From: Archaeoglobaceae archaeon
GTDB taxonomy: Archaea; Halobacteriota; Archaeoglobi; Archaeoglobales; Archaeoglobaceae
Length of the DNA stretch: 6,517 bases
Direction of reading: 5' to 3'
NCBI GenBank assembly: GCA_027016055.1
Contig: JALWBF010000145.1
Span: forward strand, 1 to 6,517
Part shown: positions 5,297 through 6,517 of the stretch, piece by piece
Position numbering within the stretch: the stretch's first letter is position 1
How the letters are laid out: every line of letters starts with the position of its first letter
The notes under the pieces: generated by a model
What the model was told of the DNA's origin: nothing
Database searches by the model: none
The model's input: the letters and a program-made list of their open reading frames with translations, nothing else
Made by a program: the position numbers and the translations under genes

Positions 5297-6498
5297 CCGA
5301 CCACCCTCACCATAAGCTGTCTTATCGGCTTATCTATATCCCATTCGATCACGTTAGCCCTTCTCAAGCTTTTCAGCGATGATCTTCTCAGGATTTCGAA
5401 CAGAGTTACGGCAAATTCATCCCCCTCGACGGAACCCTTCAAAGCGATGATCTGAATCGGAATTTTAGCCTTGATAGCTTCGGATACGAATTTCGTCGGC
5501 TTGGAATACTCCGGACGGGTTATTAGAATTATAAGGGGTTTGTATATCGACAAAAGCTTTTTGCAGTTTTCAAAAGCATGATCGACGCTTTCCTCGCCTG
5601 CTTCAATTCTCATCAATTCTTCGCTTATCCTCTTAAACTGCCTCTTGCCAACATCTGGATACAAGCAGATCCCGTGCCCGATGATGTATAATCCAACCTT
5701 ATGCCCCCTCGAAATGAAATAGTAAGCCAAGGCGTTGGCTATTTCAATTGCGCATTCCAAATAATTTCTTATCGTCTTTCCGAACGTCATATACCGATTC
5801 GCGTCCACGAAAATCCATACAGCCTTCTTCCCCTCAACCTCATACTGGTTAACCATGAGCTTGTTTCTTCTTGCCGTAGCCTTCCAATTCACGAACTTCA
5901 TCGGATCTCCGGCAACGTAATCCCTTATCTCTCTGAAATCGGTTCCCGGAACGCCGATTCTCGAGATATCTATATCCGGCATCGGGGATCTCGCAACTCC
6001 TCTAATCGTCTCAACCTTGGTGATCCTTCTTAGCCTCTGCTTTACTTCCAATTCTAAATTTACCCTCAATTCCTTATCTCTCCTCCAAGCTAGGAAGGGA
6101 TGCTCAATCTCGAGAACGATCTTATCCAGTTTATAATTTCCCCTCCTCATCGGTCTTGCTTTGTATCTTATAATAACGTCCGATCTACCCAAAACGAATG
6201 ATGCAACGGCATTCGCACCTTCTACGAGCTCGAAGTGATTCGGAAGTTCATGCATGGCTTTTAAAATCCCAAATCCGGTTGCTATAATCTTTATTTCAAC
6301 CTCGAACTCCTCTCCGATGTGATTTCCGCCCGACAACCTTGCGTAATTAACCCTTGCAGACACGTGATAAGGAACCGCTAAAAACAGCAGAGGTATTATA
6401 GAGACGGCAACCAACTCGTATGAAGTCGTAAGAATTCCCAATCCGAGCAGAAATAAAGCCGTGCTTGCGAGTGAATACGTAACCTTGCGAACTTTCAT
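5293..6498 (-). CDS. DUF58 family protein with N-terminal membrane anchor and vWA-like domain
   Basis: A 401-residue DUF58 protein. Two adjacent hydrophobic helices (about 9-27 and 28-46) anchor it. A beta-rich region (about 48-155) follows. The defining DUF58 block spans 185-220, with GTDFREIRDYVAGDP and FVNWKATARR. A von Willebrand A-like Rossmann domain (about 224-365) begins at WIFVDANRYM. The MIDAS position reads D232-x-N234-x-Y236 rather than DxSxS, so metal binding may be altered. DUF58 proteins usually work with MoxR AAA+ ATPases in complex assembly or envelope functions; no moxR is in the window, but one could lie upstream, beyond the right edge. The start is the ATG at 6496-6498, placed before the first helix. 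The frame stays open to the window edge, so a longer N-terminus is possible but less likely. The stop overlaps the following membrane-protein gene by 4 nt (ATGA). Confidence 0.92.
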   Translation of the reverse strand: MKVRKVTYSLASTALFLLGLGILTTSYELVAVSIIPLLFLAVPYHVSARVNYARLSGGNHIGEEFEVEIKIIATGFGILKAMHELPNHFELVEGANAVASFVLGRSDVIIRYKARPMRRGNYKLDKIVLEIEHPFLAWRRDKELRVNLELEVKQRLRRITKVETIRGVARSPMPDIDISRIGVPGTDFREIRDYVAGDPMKFVNWKATARRNKLMVNQYEVEGKKAVWIFVDANRYMTFGKTIRNYLECAIEIANALAYYFISRGHKVGLYIIGHGICLYPDVGKRQFKRISEELMRIEAGEESVDHAFENCKKLLSIYKPLIILITRPEYSKPTKFVSEAIKAKIPIQIIALKGSVEGDEFAVTLFEILRRSSLKSLRRANVIEWDIDKPIRQLMVRVVG

Positions 6499-6517
6499 CT
6501 TAACAAAAAACCTGCTT
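6495..6517 (-). CDS. 3' end of a probable upstream operon gene (partial)
   Basis: On the minus strand one frame reads AGFLLR followed by TGA at 6497-6495, overlapping the DUF58 ATG as ATGA, the same junction found between DUF58 and the next gene. The hydrophobic ending suggests another membrane protein, but only six residues are visible. A competing frame ends in TAA 1 nt before the ATG. This is an inference from operon style. Confidence 0.35.

Noticed and set aside
5109..6033. Plus-strand open frames within the membrane-protein and DUF58 genes (5109-5315, 5701-6033)
   Set aside because: Antisense to well-supported genes, with no recognisable domain.
1..6517. CRISPR array, insertion sequence, tRNA or rRNA gene
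   Set aside because: I saw no spaced direct repeats, transposase motifs, terminal inverted repeats or structured RNA. The window is almost wholly protein-coding.

Overview
The window looks like a gene-dense stretch of a hyperthermophilic euryarchaeal chromosome. The evidence is archaeal-type protein families (RtcA, GTPBP1-like GTPase, DUF58), frequent AGA/AGG arginine and ATA isoleucine codons, very short intergenic gaps, and A/T-rich TATA-like boxes centred about 25-28 nt upstream of several ATG codons, which implies leaderless transcripts. An Archaeoglobales-like source is my best guess. That is inference from gene content and style; no rRNA or other taxonomic marker is present.

Layout, left to right. 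Positions 2-264 (+) hold the last codons of an upstream gene, which overlaps (TGATG) a 68-residue protein of unknown function. Positions 259-933 (-) hold a 224-residue protein that reads like a degenerate RecA/KaiC-fold (DUF257-like) protein without a Walker A motif; its stop overlaps the preceding gene tail to tail. Positions 934-1006 are a 73-nt divergent promoter region. Positions 1007-2011 (+) hold rtcA (RNA 3'-terminal phosphate cyclase), followed after 50 nt by pncA (nicotinamidase, 2062-2604). pncA has its own TATA box, flanked by two inverted repeats that could be operators.

The rest is on the minus strand. Reading in the direction of transcription from the right edge: the tail of a probable upstream gene, then a DUF58 protein (5293-6498), then a multi-pass membrane protein (4721-5296), each joined to the next by a 4-nt ATGA overlap. 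These look like one translationally coupled operon of the DUF58/MoxR type. A promoter then drives the GTPBP1-like translational GTPase (3119-4681). A further promoter drives two small membrane proteins: a two-helix plus coiled-coil protein (2754-3074), and a two-helix protein (2570-2782) that starts inside it behind a strong internal Shine-Dalgarno sequence. The last gene runs 35 nt into the 3' end of pncA on the opposite strand.

Functionally, rtcA (RNA end processing) and the GTPBP1-like GTPase (family linked to ribosome rescue and mRNA turnover) are both RNA or translation proteins, but no operon joins them. I see no mobile element, CRISPR array, tRNA or rRNA. The most interesting items are the Schlafen/AlbA_2-like N-terminal domain of the GTPase, the paired dyads around the pncA promoter, and the frame-overlapping small membrane pair. 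No intergenic gap exceeds 75 nt.
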